Positions 54,869-63,930 of a stretch of 64,000 nt of DNA are shown piece by piece. The translations under genes and the position numbers were made by a program. Within the stretch, counting starts at the first letter, position 1. Each line of letters begins with the position of its first letter. The notes under the pieces were generated by a model that saw only the letters and a list, made by a program, of their open reading frames with translations, did not search any database and was not told the DNA's origin. Source of the stretch: Clostridiaceae bacterium (GTDB lineage: Bacteria; Bacillota; Clostridia; Saccharofermentanales; DTU023); assembly GCA_012800435.1 (NCBI GenBank), contig JAAZJH010000007.1, positions 27,970 to 91,969 on the forward strand. The letters are read 5' to 3'.

Positions 54869-55349
54869 CAACGATAACAATCGGAGCGTGTCGACGAAAA
54901 AAGAAGGGTTTAGGCGTTTCGGATTGTTTTTGCGTGAACTGTTTTTCAGTCGGGAATTTATCCGTTATTTTATCTCCGGCGTTGTTGCGACGGTAGTCAA
55001 TCTCTTCGTTTTTACATTGATGAATCGCTGGCTTGGGCTAGGGCAATGGTATTTCTCGAATTTTCCGGCGATTGTCTTGTCGGTATTGACCGCTTATGTT
55101 CTCAACCGTGTCTGGGTGTTTCGCTCGAAGAGCGATATCAAGAGAGAATTTGTTCGTTTTGTTGGTTCGCGGCTTATGATTTCGCTCAGCGAGTACGTTA
55201 TTTACCCTCTTTTTTACTATGGTTTCGGTGTTCGGCAGGAGATCATTCAGGGACTGACATATGCGAAAATCATTGCGCTGCTTTTTGTTGTGGTCGCTAA
55301 TCGCGTGACGGGAAAACTATTTGTTTTCGGTGATGACCGCGAGGATTAG
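54852..55349 (+). CDS. GtrA family membrane protein
   Basis: Small four-helix membrane protein of 165 residues; GtrA-type proteins help move polyprenyl-linked sugars across the membrane for wall or surface glycosylation. FIRYFISGVVATVVNLFVFT and LSVLTAYVLNRVWVFRSKSD are the family signature, and the last helix ends NRVTGKLFVFGDDRED. The ATG at 54852 overlaps the cohesin gene by 17 bases, so the two are probably coupled. No glycosyltransferase gene is adjacent. Confidence 0.88.
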   Translation: MTTRSNNDNNRSVSTKKEGFRRFGLFLRELFFSREFIRYFISGVVATVVNLFVFTLMNRWLGLGQWYFSNFPAIVLSVLTAYVLNRVWVFRSKSDIKREFVRFVGSRLMISLSEYVIYPLFYYGFGVRQEIIQGLTYAKIIALLFVVVANRVTGKLFVFGDDRED

Positions 55350-55403
55350 TGAATAACCTGTCCATAGTTGATCTTTCAGTTAAAGGTGAAGTACGCTTCA
55401 GTC

Positions 55404-56849
55404 ATGGAGGCTTTCAAAAAAGAGATGACAGATACGACAAACAACTGTGCCGTTGATAAGACGGTTCGGTACAGCATTGAGCCCATGTTGCGCCGCGCAG
55501 GCGCGCTTTATGAAAGAATAGGTGATCCTTGGCGCGATATGAAGGTATTTCATATCGCGGGCACCAACGGCAAGGGGGCTATCACCAGTTATCTGACGCA
55601 TATCCTTTGCAGCGCGGGATATAAGGTCGGGTGGTATACGTCGCCTTATTTAGAGCGTTTTAACGAGCGTATCCGAATTTTCAATGGTCTAAATGACCTG
55701 CTTCTTTTTGATAGAGATAAACCGATCGGCGAGATCCCCGACGAGACGATTGAACGCTTGATGGATCCCATTCGAAAAGCCGGCTGTGCCGTCATACGAG
55801 AAACCGGTGAACAGCCGTCACAGTTTGATTACATAACCGCGCTTGCCTTTTCTTGGTATGCGGAAGAAGAATGTGACGTCGTGGTGCTTGAGACAGGCCT
55901 CGGCGGACGACTCGACTCCACGAATATCGTGGAGCGCCCTTTAGCGTCGATCATAGCATCTCCCGGCTATGATCATATGGATCGCCTCGGAAACAGCATG
56001 GAAGAAATCATGTGGGAAAAAGCAGGCATCATCAAGGGCGGCTGCCCCGTATTTGCGTATGATCCCCGAGCATCCCTTATTTCAAAGGAAGACGCGGATA
56101 CCGCGCGTGATGTGCTTGAACGCGTGTCACGCTTGCACCGTGCACCTCTGACATACTTGGGGTATGATGACATTACCTTGCTGACGTACAGCTTAGAAGG
56201 GCAGACGTTCCGGTTTAATCCGACCGGAAACGTTTATGAGACGAAACTTCTTGGTGCCTATCATCCGATTTACGCGATGCTGGCAGCAGAATCAGTTCGC
56301 GCAGCAGGACTTGCCGATGAAAAGGCGATACGGGAAGGCATTAAACGCGCGATCTGGCCTGGAAGGCTCGAGGTGTTGTTGCAATCACCGCTTTTTCTCC
56401 TAGACGGTGCCCATAACTGGCAGGCAGGTCTAGCTCTGGAGGAAACGTTGGCTCGGCTGACGCATGGTACAATACCCGTTGTATTTTTGGCAGGGGCGCT
56501 TCGCGACAAGGATTACCGCCGAATGCTACAGGCAGTGCTTCAATCGGATCACTATTCTATTGAAGCTTTTGTAGCGACAGAGCCGCCTAGTGAACGCCGT
56601 TTGTCAGCCTTTCTGCTCAAGGAGGAAGTAGAAAAACTTTTGGCATCGACGCATAATCGAAAGGCGCGCGTAGAGGCTGATTCTCATGTGGAACGGGCGT
56701 TGGATCTCGTGCTCCGGCTCGCCGGAGAAAAGAACGCCATTGTTTGCGTCTTTGGCTCGTTGTACTTGGCAGGTGAAATCAAAACACTGATGAGGTCGCA
56801 TGCCGATAAAGCGATAAAAGCTCGTGGAAATGATCAGGAGGACCTATGA
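55404..56849 (+). CDS. folC: Folylpolyglutamate synthase/dihydrofolate synthase
   Basis: Mur-ligase-like enzyme that adds glutamate to folates; about 481 residues. The ATP loop is AGTNGKGAITSYLTHIL near residue 52, ETGLGGRLDSTN near residue 165 and DGAHNWQAGLALEE near residue 333 are FolC hallmarks. KAGIIKGGCPVFAYD matches the K-A-G-I-I-K substrate region. Start choice is uncertain: ATG 55404, ATG 55425 or TTG 55368; none has an ideal site. Its stop overlaps the next ATG (ATGA). Confidence 0.92.
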   Translation: MEAFKKEMTDTTNNCAVDKTVRYSIEPMLRRAGALYERIGDPWRDMKVFHIAGTNGKGAITSYLTHILCSAGYKVGWYTSPYLERFNERIRIFNGLNDLLLFDRDKPIGEIPDETIERLMDPIRKAGCAVIRETGEQPSQFDYITALAFSWYAEEECDVVVLETGLGGRLDSTNIVERPLASIIASPGYDHMDRLGNSMEEIMWEKAGIIKGGCPVFAYDPRASLISKEDADTARDVLERVSRLHRAPLTYLGYDDITLLTYSLEGQTFRFNPTGNVYETKLLGAYHPIYAMLAAESVRAAGLADEKAIREGIKRAIWPGRLEVLLQSPLFLLDGAHNWQAGLALEETLARLTHGTIPVVFLAGALRDKDYRRMLQAVLQSDHYSIEAFVATEPPSERRLSAFLLKEEVEKLLASTHNRKARVEADSHVERALDLVLRLAGEKNAIVCVFGSLYLAGEIKTLMRSHADKAIKARGNDQEDL

Positions 56850-57682
56850 CGGACACCGGAAATCGAGCAAAATCGAAACGTGATGAGGTGGATTGGGACG
56901 CGATTAAATCCCGGTTCTTGCCGATGGAAACGCTTCCTAAGGATCTTATCGCATCGCGAACTGAAGGTGAGCGTGCGCTGGCCGCGTTTAATCGCGCGCT
57001 GGAACAGTCAAAAACCGGGAATAGCGATGTGGCGATGATTGTTCTTGGCAAGCTGACGTCACGCTGGCCGACTTTTCTGGCTGCTTCAACGCTTTATGGG
57101 GTGCTTTTGGCAGAAGCACGACGCTATGCGGAAGCAGAACAACGTTTTGAACAGGTGCTGTTACAAGCACCGGACTCAGAAGACGCCAGAACGATTGAGT
57201 ACTGTCGCATGGCGGTACGTGAAGAGCGTATACGCGAAGAGGCGCGTGATCGATCACGCAAAATAAAAGAGCAAAAATTAATGCCCGTTCGTGCTCGTAT
57301 GGCAAGAAGCGGAATTCTGCAAAAGGCCGCTGACGACACGGGTGCCGGTCGAACACAGATGGCAAGCCGTCGCGAGCAGGAGAATGTGCTCAAGATGGGG
57401 GAGGACGATACACGTATGACTGCGCACGAGCGCCGACCTTTCACACGAGCGATTCGTGTATTGGCGATCTCTGTCATCGTGGTTGCGGTCTTGTTTCTGG
57501 TGTTTTATTTCGCGATTCGTCCCTCTATTTTGGCTGCAGAGCAGCGCAGGCAGCGCCTTGAGTGGCTGGAGCATCAGTTGACATCAGAGCAAGTCGATGA
57601 TAATACCGCCCGCAAGATCTTAGAGCATTATCGCCGCGCGTTCTCACTGGATGACGCGTTGCAGCCGCTGCCTAAAAAGTAG
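56846..57682 (+). CDS. Hypothetical membrane protein with TPR-like N-terminal domain
   Basis: A 278-residue protein, not recognised. Residues about 45-125 look like two to three tetratricopeptide-type helical hairpins (ALAAFNRALEQSKTGNSDVA and AEARRYAEAEQRFEQVLLQA). A charged, Arg-rich segment follows (about 125-200). One transmembrane helix spans about residues 210-232 (VLAISVIVVAVLFLVFYFAI), then a short helical tail. With no signal peptide the TPR part should be cytoplasmic. It overlaps folC by four bases and precedes the degenerate threonine synthase gene by 11 bases, so all three are probably one operon. Confidence 0.72.
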   Translation: MTDTGNRAKSKRDEVDWDAIKSRFLPMETLPKDLIASRTEGERALAAFNRALEQSKTGNSDVAMIVLGKLTSRWPTFLAASTLYGVLLAEARRYAEAEQRFEQVLLQAPDSEDARTIEYCRMAVREERIREEARDRSRKIKEQKLMPVRARMARSGILQKAADDTGAGRTQMASRREQENVLKMGEDDTRMTAHERRPFTRAIRVLAISVIVVAVLFLVFYFAIRPSILAAEQRRQRLEWLEHQLTSEQVDDNTARKILEHYRRAFSLDDALQPLPKK

Positions 57683-57693
57683 GGAGAGCACTC

Positions 57694-59199
57694 ATGGAAT
57701 ATTGGTGCACGCGCGGAGGGAAGCCGGTATCCGGCAAAGATGCGGTATTGCGCGGTTTGTCGGAAAAAGGAGGCCTTTATATTCCGTCGACATCTCCTGA
57801 GCCGCTGACGGATGATATTTTTATGACATCCGGATGGCAGGAAATAATGGCATTGTTTTATCATCGGTTTTTACCGGATTGGTCGCTTTCAGAGTGGGAA
57901 CGCATTATCGATCAGGCGGTGCAACAGTTAAGACTGGATGACCGATCATTTGAATTTCCAATGCGTCCGGTTAATCGGTACCTTCCGCATCTTTATTTCT
58001 TTTTATCTGATGAATTACCGACGGCGTCAGTATATGACTTTTCGGCGGCGATAACTCAGACTCTGCTATCGTTTGAAGGGAAAGAAGACCGCATGAGACC
58101 TTGGATTGTACTTCTTTCAGATGGCGATGAAGCAACGGCGATGGCGCGCCAGCGTTCCTTTGAATCGGAAGGCCGGATGCTTCTTTTTATTCCTGAAAGT
58201 TGTCGACGGTCAGATGAAATCGGTGTTGCTTTGGCCGATCAGGACTTTATGTTGACGTTTCGTTCGAATTATGACGATGCTGCATCCATGATCCGTGAAG
58301 CGGCGTGCGATGTCGCTTTCAATGAAGAGATGGAGTGCGCAGGCTATCGTCCGTTGTTCATCACGCCGGGATATCTATTGACCGTATTGACATTTGGAGC
58401 TTTGGCTGCGGCGTCAATCGCTTTAATAATGCAAAGTCGTAAAGAAGCATGCAATACCTCTTTTTCCGGTCAACCAAGTGATCAACGGATCGATTTTGTG
58501 ATAGCGGAGGGTCATCTGGCACTGCTTTCCGGTATTGCATATGCTGCAAGCCTCGGGCTGCCTGTAGGCACAGTCTATACAGGTGAAGGCGCGTTCGGTG
58601 TCTTGTCTAATCTTCTGCAAAAAGGCTTACACTCTGCAGCAGACGACAATGATGACGACGATGACGACGATGCAGACGTGTCGCTTCCGTTCAATTTAGA
58701 GCGCATACTCTTTGAAATATTGTCCCGCGACACGAACATGTTGTCATCTTGGGTCGAAGCGTACCGGGCAGGAGGCTCATTATCTCTTTCAAAGGAAGAA
58801 AAAAATCTGCTCTGTCAACAGATGGTTGTAGCCTCCTGTACACCTAAGCGAGCACAAGGCGTTATGATTTCAGTCTACGATCGGACAGATCATTTGATTG
58901 ATCGTGGCACGGCGGAGGCCATCTCGTGCTGGGAAAACGATACTGAGCGTAAGGCGGATCGTGATACGTGCATCATAATGGCGCGTTCACCCTTGCTTGA
59001 CGATGTATTTGCCTCTCGTGCTCTTTTCGGACGCAAAAACGTAAGAAAAGATCGCGAGCAAAATGTACGGCGTCTGGCCGAGGAGACGGATCTTCCTTTG
59101 TGGCCACTTCTTCAGGCATCGTTTACGTATCTAAAAATTCGTGACGCAGCATCCCTAAAGAACACCCTCACTGAGGAAGTGCTTGCGTTGCTCCAATAA
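57694..59199 (+). CDS. Degenerate threonine synthase homologue lacking the PLP lysine
   Basis: A 501-residue protein that follows ThrC along its length. The start, YWCTRGGKPVSGKDAVLRGL, is the usual substrate-side domain. Where ThrC has GPTLAFKDF, this reads LPTASVYDF, placing Tyr114 at the position of the PLP-binding Lys. The PLP-phosphate motif SGDTG reads DGDEA near residues 143-147. Later blocks AEGHLALLSGIAYAASLGLP and NLERILFEIL correspond to GNFGN... and SNLERLLFE. An Asp run (residues about 315-325) is inserted near the end of the PLP domain. Threonine synthesis is not expected; a binding or regulatory role is possible. Confidence 0.75.
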   Translation: MEYWCTRGGKPVSGKDAVLRGLSEKGGLYIPSTSPEPLTDDIFMTSGWQEIMALFYHRFLPDWSLSEWERIIDQAVQQLRLDDRSFEFPMRPVNRYLPHLYFFLSDELPTASVYDFSAAITQTLLSFEGKEDRMRPWIVLLSDGDEATAMARQRSFESEGRMLLFIPESCRRSDEIGVALADQDFMLTFRSNYDDAASMIREAACDVAFNEEMECAGYRPLFITPGYLLTVLTFGALAAASIALIMQSRKEACNTSFSGQPSDQRIDFVIAEGHLALLSGIAYAASLGLPVGTVYTGEGAFGVLSNLLQKGLHSAADDNDDDDDDDADVSLPFNLERILFEILSRDTNMLSSWVEAYRAGGSLSLSKEEKNLLCQQMVVASCTPKRAQGVMISVYDRTDHLIDRGTAEAISCWENDTERKADRDTCIIMARSPLLDDVFASRALFGRKNVRKDREQNVRRLAEETDLPLWPLLQASFTYLKIRDAASLKNTLTEEVLALLQ

Positions 59200-59247
59200 T
59201 TGATTTCACGGTTAACCGGAACTGATGGAAAGGAAAGGTGACAAGGT

Positions 59248-60528
59248 ATGAACGACGGCGACATACGTATCCTGGGTTGTAACAGGATTCGAAGGTTTTT
59301 CATATGGCTCACTCTTTTCCTTTTGATCGGCCTTTTAGCGGCTCCGAAGGAGGTGCACGCGCTCGATCCTTATGGCTGGCCAACCTTTGAAGAAGTACAG
59401 ATAAAGGCATATATCGTCATTGATGCCGAAACGGGCGAGACAATCCTTTCTAAAGACGCTGCAAGTCGGCTGCCGGTTGCGAGTACAACGAAATTGATGA
59501 CGGCACTTCTGCTGCTTGAAGATCCATCTTTTGACCCTGAAAGAATGCTCGTAGTGTCCAAAGAATCGATGCGCCTTCCCAGTTCGGGAGCCGTAAGCAT
59601 GCCCTTGATCGCCGGCGAACATATTCGAACGGTAGATTGTCTGGCGGCTATGCTGATTCGATCGGCTAACGATATGGCTAATGTGATCGCAGAAAATTAT
59701 GGCGGTGCGTTCGGCGCGATCGATCCTGACAACCTCAACAATCCGTTGGAATCGCGACGGCGATTTATGGAGCGCATGAATAAGCGACTAAGCGAGCTTG
59801 GCGCACATGATACGCATTTTATGAATCCGGCAGGATTTGATGAGGAAAATCATTATTCTACTGCCTCGGATCTTACGATTATCATGCGTGAAATCTTGAA
59901 ATATCCGCTGTTTAACCGTATAAGCAATCTCCAGCTTTACATGATGCCGCCCACCGATGCGCACAGTTCGGTAATGTGGGCGCCGATCAATACGACGAAC
60001 GGATTGATTTATTACGGTGCACAAGGTCTTTCTTCCCGTTATTTCAAAGAGTATACAGGAGGCAAAACGGGATCAACCCTCGGAGCCGGTTATTGTCTCG
60101 TCGCCAGCGGGACGACGCATGATGACCGAGTTTTAATCGCCGTTGCACTTGGCTTAAAGCCGGTTGATGTTGATACAATTTTTGGACGCGCTTTGCCCGT
60201 TCGCGCGTTAATGGAAGAAGCCGCAAGTCGCATCGGCGCTCCCGAGATTGATCCCTTAACGACACGCCTCGCTGAACCGCTTCCTAAAGAGACTGAACCG
60301 ACCGCCACTATTCCGGAAGAGACGGAAACGCTTGCCAAAACGGATGTGTCGAAGAACGAGAAAATATGGATACTCAAGCCGCCCCAGGAAGGACAATCAC
60401 CTTTTTCAGGATGGGGCGCCGTACAAAAAGTGGTGATTGTGTTGGGAAGTCTTTTAATTGTAATGCTCGCCTTTCTTTCAGGATGGTTTTTCTCGTACCG
60501 CTATGAACGAAAAAACCGTCGCGACTGA
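59248..60528 (+). CDS. dacF: D-alanyl-D-alanine carboxypeptidase (PBP5/DacF-like)
   Basis: Serine carboxypeptidase trimming the terminal D-Ala of peptidoglycan stem peptides; 426 residues. An N-terminal signal/anchor (about 15-38) is followed by the intact catalytic motifs: STTK at residues 79-82, SAN at 139-141 and KTG at 273-275 (TGGKTGSTLGAGYCL). The usual PBP5 C-terminal beta domain is short or absent. A second hydrophobic helix near residues 392-416 anchors the C-terminus. It is the active counterpart to the degenerate homologue at 25097-26689. AAAGGTG precedes its ATG. Confidence 0.95.
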   Translation: MNDGDIRILGCNRIRRFFIWLTLFLLIGLLAAPKEVHALDPYGWPTFEEVQIKAYIVIDAETGETILSKDAASRLPVASTTKLMTALLLLEDPSFDPERMLVVSKESMRLPSSGAVSMPLIAGEHIRTVDCLAAMLIRSANDMANVIAENYGGAFGAIDPDNLNNPLESRRRFMERMNKRLSELGAHDTHFMNPAGFDEENHYSTASDLTIIMREILKYPLFNRISNLQLYMMPPTDAHSSVMWAPINTTNGLIYYGAQGLSSRYFKEYTGGKTGSTLGAGYCLVASGTTHDDRVLIAVALGLKPVDVDTIFGRALPVRALMEEAASRIGAPEIDPLTTRLAEPLPKETEPTATIPEETETLAKTDVSKNEKIWILKPPQEGQSPFSGWGAVQKVVIVLGSLLIVMLAFLSGWFFSYRYERKNRRD

Positions 60529-60610
60529 TCGAGAGGAGACGGGGACGATGTGAATAAAAACAATCTGAAGCAAACGGTATAATTGAAGCAAACAATTCAG
60601 AGGAAGCAGT

Positions 60611-61783
60611 TTGAAAATGTTTAATTTTCCGGCGATATGTATTGCAAATGGAACAGCAATATTGTTGTTGTCAATTATTTTATCGAGTTCAAAAAGGCCA
60701 ATACGTCACGGATTTCTTGACGAAAAGCTTTACTTTGCGATGGTTATTTTAAATATTCTGCAATGCATTATTGAAACGGTTGTTTTTTTCATGGACGGTA
60801 AAATGGCCTATGGTTTTCATGCGTTGCTGATCGTTTTAAATGTCATTTTATTTGTTAATAACATTATATTTGCTTATTCCTGGACAGTGTATGCGGACTA
60901 TAAATTGTTTTCAGATATAGAAAGAATAAAGCGGATATACCTTTTTGTAGCTATACCTGCTGTGCTGACTATTATCGGCTGCTTAATTAACTTAGCGACT
61001 CCCGTATTTTTTGTGGTTGATGAATTCAATATTTATCAAAGAACAGATTTATATATCATTCCATATGCTGTCACTTATTTATATCTAGCATATGGGGTTA
61101 TTTTGATTTATTCGCATCGTAAGAAGGTAAATAAATATCTGTCTCTGCCTGCTATTCAGTTTATGATTCCTATTATGATTGGAAGCCTGTTACAGTTCTT
61201 CTTTTATGGATTCTCTCTCGTGTGGTTGGGCGTATCTATAGGAATGATGTCTTTATTCATCAATCTTCAAAATGAATCGGCTTACGTTGATGCGCTGTCG
61301 GGATTATTTAACAGACAGTACTTAAATAACATTTTATTGTTAATGGGTAGTAAAAAAGGGGATACTGCCGGTATACCTGCCGGAATTATGTTAGACATAG
61401 ACGGCTTAAAGAGCATAAACGACAGGTTCGGACATACTATTGGAGATGATGCTATTTCTGAAGCTGGGAAGATATTACATACAGCTGTAGGCGATAAAGG
61501 CGCAGTATGTCGTTATGGGGGAGATGAATTTATCATATTAATGCATGTTAAATCTCAGAAAGAGATTATGGATATGATTAACAACATTTTAACGCAAGCA
61601 GCATTGTTCAATAAATTGGAAAAGAAACCTTATAAGATTAATTTTTCAATTGGTTATAGTACGTACGAAAGTAAACATGAGTCAACCGATGATTTCTTAA
61701 AGAAGATCGATGCTTCTTTGTATGAAGACAAGAAGAGAAGGATTCGAGAAGGAATATTTCCCGATAGAAGAGAATATTTCTGA
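60611..61783 (+). CDS. Membrane diguanylate cyclase (GGDEF domain)
   Basis: Makes cyclic di-GMP from two GTP; 390 residues. The first half (about 1-215) has six to seven hydrophobic helices and probably forms a membrane sensor, similar in layout to 7TM-type input modules. The catalytic domain starts DALSGLFNRQYLNNILL and has GIMLDIDGLKSINDRFGH with the metal-binding Asp, then VCRYGGDEFIILM with an intact GGDEF motif. An RxxD inhibitory site is not evident. TTG 60611 has GAGGA seven bases upstream; ATG 60617 is the alternative. The gene is clearly more AT-rich than those before it. Confidence 0.9.
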   Translation: MKMFNFPAICIANGTAILLLSIILSSSKRPIRHGFLDEKLYFAMVILNILQCIIETVVFFMDGKMAYGFHALLIVLNVILFVNNIIFAYSWTVYADYKLFSDIERIKRIYLFVAIPAVLTIIGCLINLATPVFFVVDEFNIYQRTDLYIIPYAVTYLYLAYGVILIYSHRKKVNKYLSLPAIQFMIPIMIGSLLQFFFYGFSLVWLGVSIGMMSLFINLQNESAYVDALSGLFNRQYLNNILLLMGSKKGDTAGIPAGIMLDIDGLKSINDRFGHTIGDDAISEAGKILHTAVGDKGAVCRYGGDEFIILMHVKSQKEIMDMINNILTQAALFNKLEKKPYKINFSIGYSTYESKHESTDDFLKKIDASLYEDKKRRIREGIFPDRREYF

Positions 61784-61841
61784 AAGAATATGACAGATTA
61801 AAGATTAAGAATGATCTTGAGTCTTACGGCAAACGTGCCGG

Positions 61842-62039
61842 TCACCCGTCAAACGCATTTCGAGTGATATTTTTATCCAATATCTCTTTATAAGACCTCA
61901 TAAGTTCTAACTGTTTCCCCTTTGACAGTACCGTTTTAGAATTGAACCTATAATGGCTGCGTAAAATTTCCAAGAAAGATAAGCTGGTTTTAGGAAGTAT
62001 ATCGTTGACAAACACACTCAATGGGTGTATTTTATACAT
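61842..62039 (-). CDS. Possible small ORF, unknown
   Basis: A 65-codon reverse-strand frame in the otherwise empty 61784-62042 gap. The peptide (for example TSLSFLEILRSHYRFNSKTV) is of ordinary composition but matches nothing I recognise. It overlaps the antitoxin promoter on the other strand. It may be a remnant of a longer gene or chance. Confidence 0.25.
   Translation of the reverse strand: MYKIHPLSVFVNDILPKTSLSFLEILRSHYRFNSKTVLSKGKQLELMRSYKEILDKNITRNAFDG
62005..62033 (+). promoter_or_regulatory. Promoter of the AbiE-like operon
   Basis: TTGACA (62005-62010) is a perfect -35 box, and TATTTT (62028-62033) is a moderate -10 box at 17 bases. An imperfect inverted repeat, ACACACTC and GGGTGT, fills the spacer and could be the antitoxin's operator. 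Transcription would begin almost at the ATG, so the mRNA may have a very short leader. Confidence 0.5.
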
Positions 62040-62042
62040 AAG

Positions 62043-62714
62043 ATGTTAAAGATGATGATACGAGAAATGAGAACAGCATTAGGAGATACCCAAAGCGAGT
62101 TCGCTGCAAGGTACAATATTCCTTTTCGAACCATCCAGAATTGGGAAGCCGGTGTACGCAAGCCTCCCGATTATATTATTGAATTGCTGAGTCAGCGTGT
62201 TCGGTCGGATCTTGCGAACCGCAGGACTGTTAACTTGCCAGAGTATGACCCTAAGAAGAGAGAGCTCCCAAAGAGGCGGGATTTTATTGGTTCCGTCGCA
62301 TGGCTGAAAGCTGTGCAGGCATGCCTGGGGGAAGATATAGTATTTGCATTGGATCAAGCGCTCATGTGTCAGGGAAACTTCGGTGGTCGCAGCGATGAGC
62401 ATGTCGTATGGGTCTACGGGGATGACACTGTTACCGATTACAACGGAGTAGTTATTCTTGGCAATCGGGTCAGTCCTTATGATGTGGAGCGGAAGAATGG
62501 TCTACGGTACACTAATCTCAGCCGCACAATTTCAGACGCGTTTGCCAATGAATTAATCCTAGATATGCAGGGTATCACCGAGGCTGTCAGCCGCTACTAT
62601 TATGCCAACGGCGAAAAGTTTAACGGTATTTCTGTGCCCCCGGAGTATCAGGAAAGGTTTGAAAAGCTGGCGATAGAAGCAATTGAATACTACGAAGCAT
62701 GGGAGACAGACTGA
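62043..62714 (+). CDS. AbiEi-like antitoxin with N-terminal helix-turn-helix
   Basis: A 223-residue protein. Residues about 5-50 form an HTH (TQSEFAARYNIPFRTIQNWE), so it probably autoregulates the operon. The C-terminal part contains NLSRTISDAFANELILDMQG followed by a regular helical stretch, the position and pattern of the RTLLDA segment of AbiEi type IV antitoxins. Start options are ATG 62043, 62052 or 62055 and GTG 62025. Its stop overlaps the toxin ATG. Antitoxin identity rests on this fold hint plus the clear AbiEii neighbour. Confidence 0.7.
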   Translation: MLKMMIREMRTALGDTQSEFAARYNIPFRTIQNWEAGVRKPPDYIIELLSQRVRSDLANRRTVNLPEYDPKKRELPKRRDFIGSVAWLKAVQACLGEDIVFALDQALMCQGNFGGRSDEHVVWVYGDDTVTDYNGVVILGNRVSPYDVERKNGLRYTNLSRTISDAFANELILDMQGITEAVSRYYYANGEKFNGISVPPEYQERFEKLAIEAIEYYEAWETD

Positions 62715-63425
62715 TGAACATTTCAGCAGAAGAAAAGTTAATGTATGAAGTGATGAAAGCCATATATGCCAGCGGTATTCCGGTGAGTTTTAAAGGTTCT
62801 ATGGTATTGAAGGCATATTTGCTTGAATCCGGATATTCCGAAGATACTCGTCATACTGTGGATATAGATGCGAACTGGAATTCAGATACCACTCCTACAA
62901 TGGAGCAAATCGCGGAAGCCTTTCAGAAAGCAATAGACAGAGGCGACATTAATCTGACAGTAATCCCATATAGAAAGTACGGTGATAATAGGTCTGCGGG
63001 TTTTGAGTTAAGAGACAGCTCATCCGAAGAAGTAATTTTCACTATGGATGTGGATGTTAATCGTCCAATGGCTCTGACCAAAATTTACGAAGTTTCAGGC
63101 CTGCGTTTTCCGGGGTGTTGCTCCCTCTCAAATGATGGCTGATAAGATCTCTGTTGTCTCCTCGAATAAGATATTCCGCAGAATTAAGGACGTTGTTGAT
63201 CTGTATTATATATCTCATGTTTGCGATTTTAATCGTGAAGATGTTTTACATATCCTTGAAAGCAACAGGAGAACACTTGGTAACTTCGACGGATTTCTCA
63301 ACCGAACAGAAGATTTGAAACATTCTTACGAAAAATTCCGCTTTGCCGGAGGAGTAAATAAACCGGTATTTGAAGAAGTGTATCAGACAGTGAAAACCTT
63401 TATCGCCGACGTCATTTCTGATTAA
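62714..63425 (+). pseudogene. AbiEii/AbiGii-type nucleotidyltransferase toxin, frameshifted
   Basis: The first frame (62714-63142) carries the nucleotidyltransferase motif FKGSMVLKAYLLESGYSED then RHTVDIDAN, with the two catalytic Asp. It runs out of homology after SGLRFPG. A second frame (to 63425) continues with QMMADKISVVSSNKIFRRIK then DVVDLYY, the expected next motif of the same family. Deleting one T from TTTT at 63106-63109 restores one frame reading GLRFRGVAPSQMMADKIS. The toxin is therefore probably inactive, unless the extra base is a sequencing error or is bypassed by ribosomal slippage. Confidence 0.78.
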
Positions 63426-63482
63426 AAAAAGAAGGGTTGTCTATACACAAGAATATTTTAAGCTGAATTTTGGTATATCTGT

Positions 63483-63719
63483 GAGGGCACCTCGCTTGTT
63501 TTGAGCAATGAGGCGGGTGCGTTTATTGATAAGCTGGGTGCGGCGGGGCACGAGGACGACAGCCTGTATGAAGTCCTGGAACTCTTGCAGCTCCATTCCA
63601 GCGGCGTTGTCACCGGGCGCTTTATGAAAACGCTGGCGTTCAAACCTGCTGGCAGCGGGATATTCATGGCTGAGTTAAGTAATTTCGCTCTATTGCGAAC
63701 AATCCTATCACGATCAACG
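63483..63719 (+). pseudogene. Gene fragment, unrecognised
   Basis: An open frame without a good start reads EGTSLVLSNEAGAFIDKL, then SLYEVLELLQLHSSGVVTGR. It looks like a real protein interior in composition and in its GC-rich codons, unlike the AT-rich toxin gene before it, but I do not recognise the family. It ends shortly after a change in base composition near 63665, and a different frame becomes protein-like. Probably debris of a mobile or integrative element. Confidence 0.4.
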
Positions 63720-63913
63720 TAGATGGAACCTTTCACGTCGCGCCGATATTCGGAAAAGATTATGACGGCAGAACAGGCTATACCACAGATAAGGGGAACT
63801 ATGCAGGTGTCGGTGAAATATGGTTCACACACGCGCAATATGACCCTTTCGCACAACCACACAACATTCGATCTTTTACCAATAAAAATGCACCTCCGAT
63901 TCGTCATAGATAG
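63683..63913 (+). pseudogene. Second gene fragment, unrecognised
   Basis: This frame has no start codon near its beginning and reads NNPITINVDGTFHVAPIFGK, then GYTTDKGNYAGVGEIWFTHA, ending at TAG 63911-63913. The peptide looks protein-like but is not recognised. It overlaps the end of the previous fragment in another frame, consistent with two truncated genes joined by deletion. Confidence 0.4.
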
Positions 63914-63930
63914 TGAAAGGGGTTTAAGGC

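Noticed and set aside
63458..63907. 149-codon reverse-strand ORF at the right edge
   Set aside because: It lies antisense to two protein-like plus-strand fragments, and its translation looks low in normal protein character. Treated as a shadow frame.
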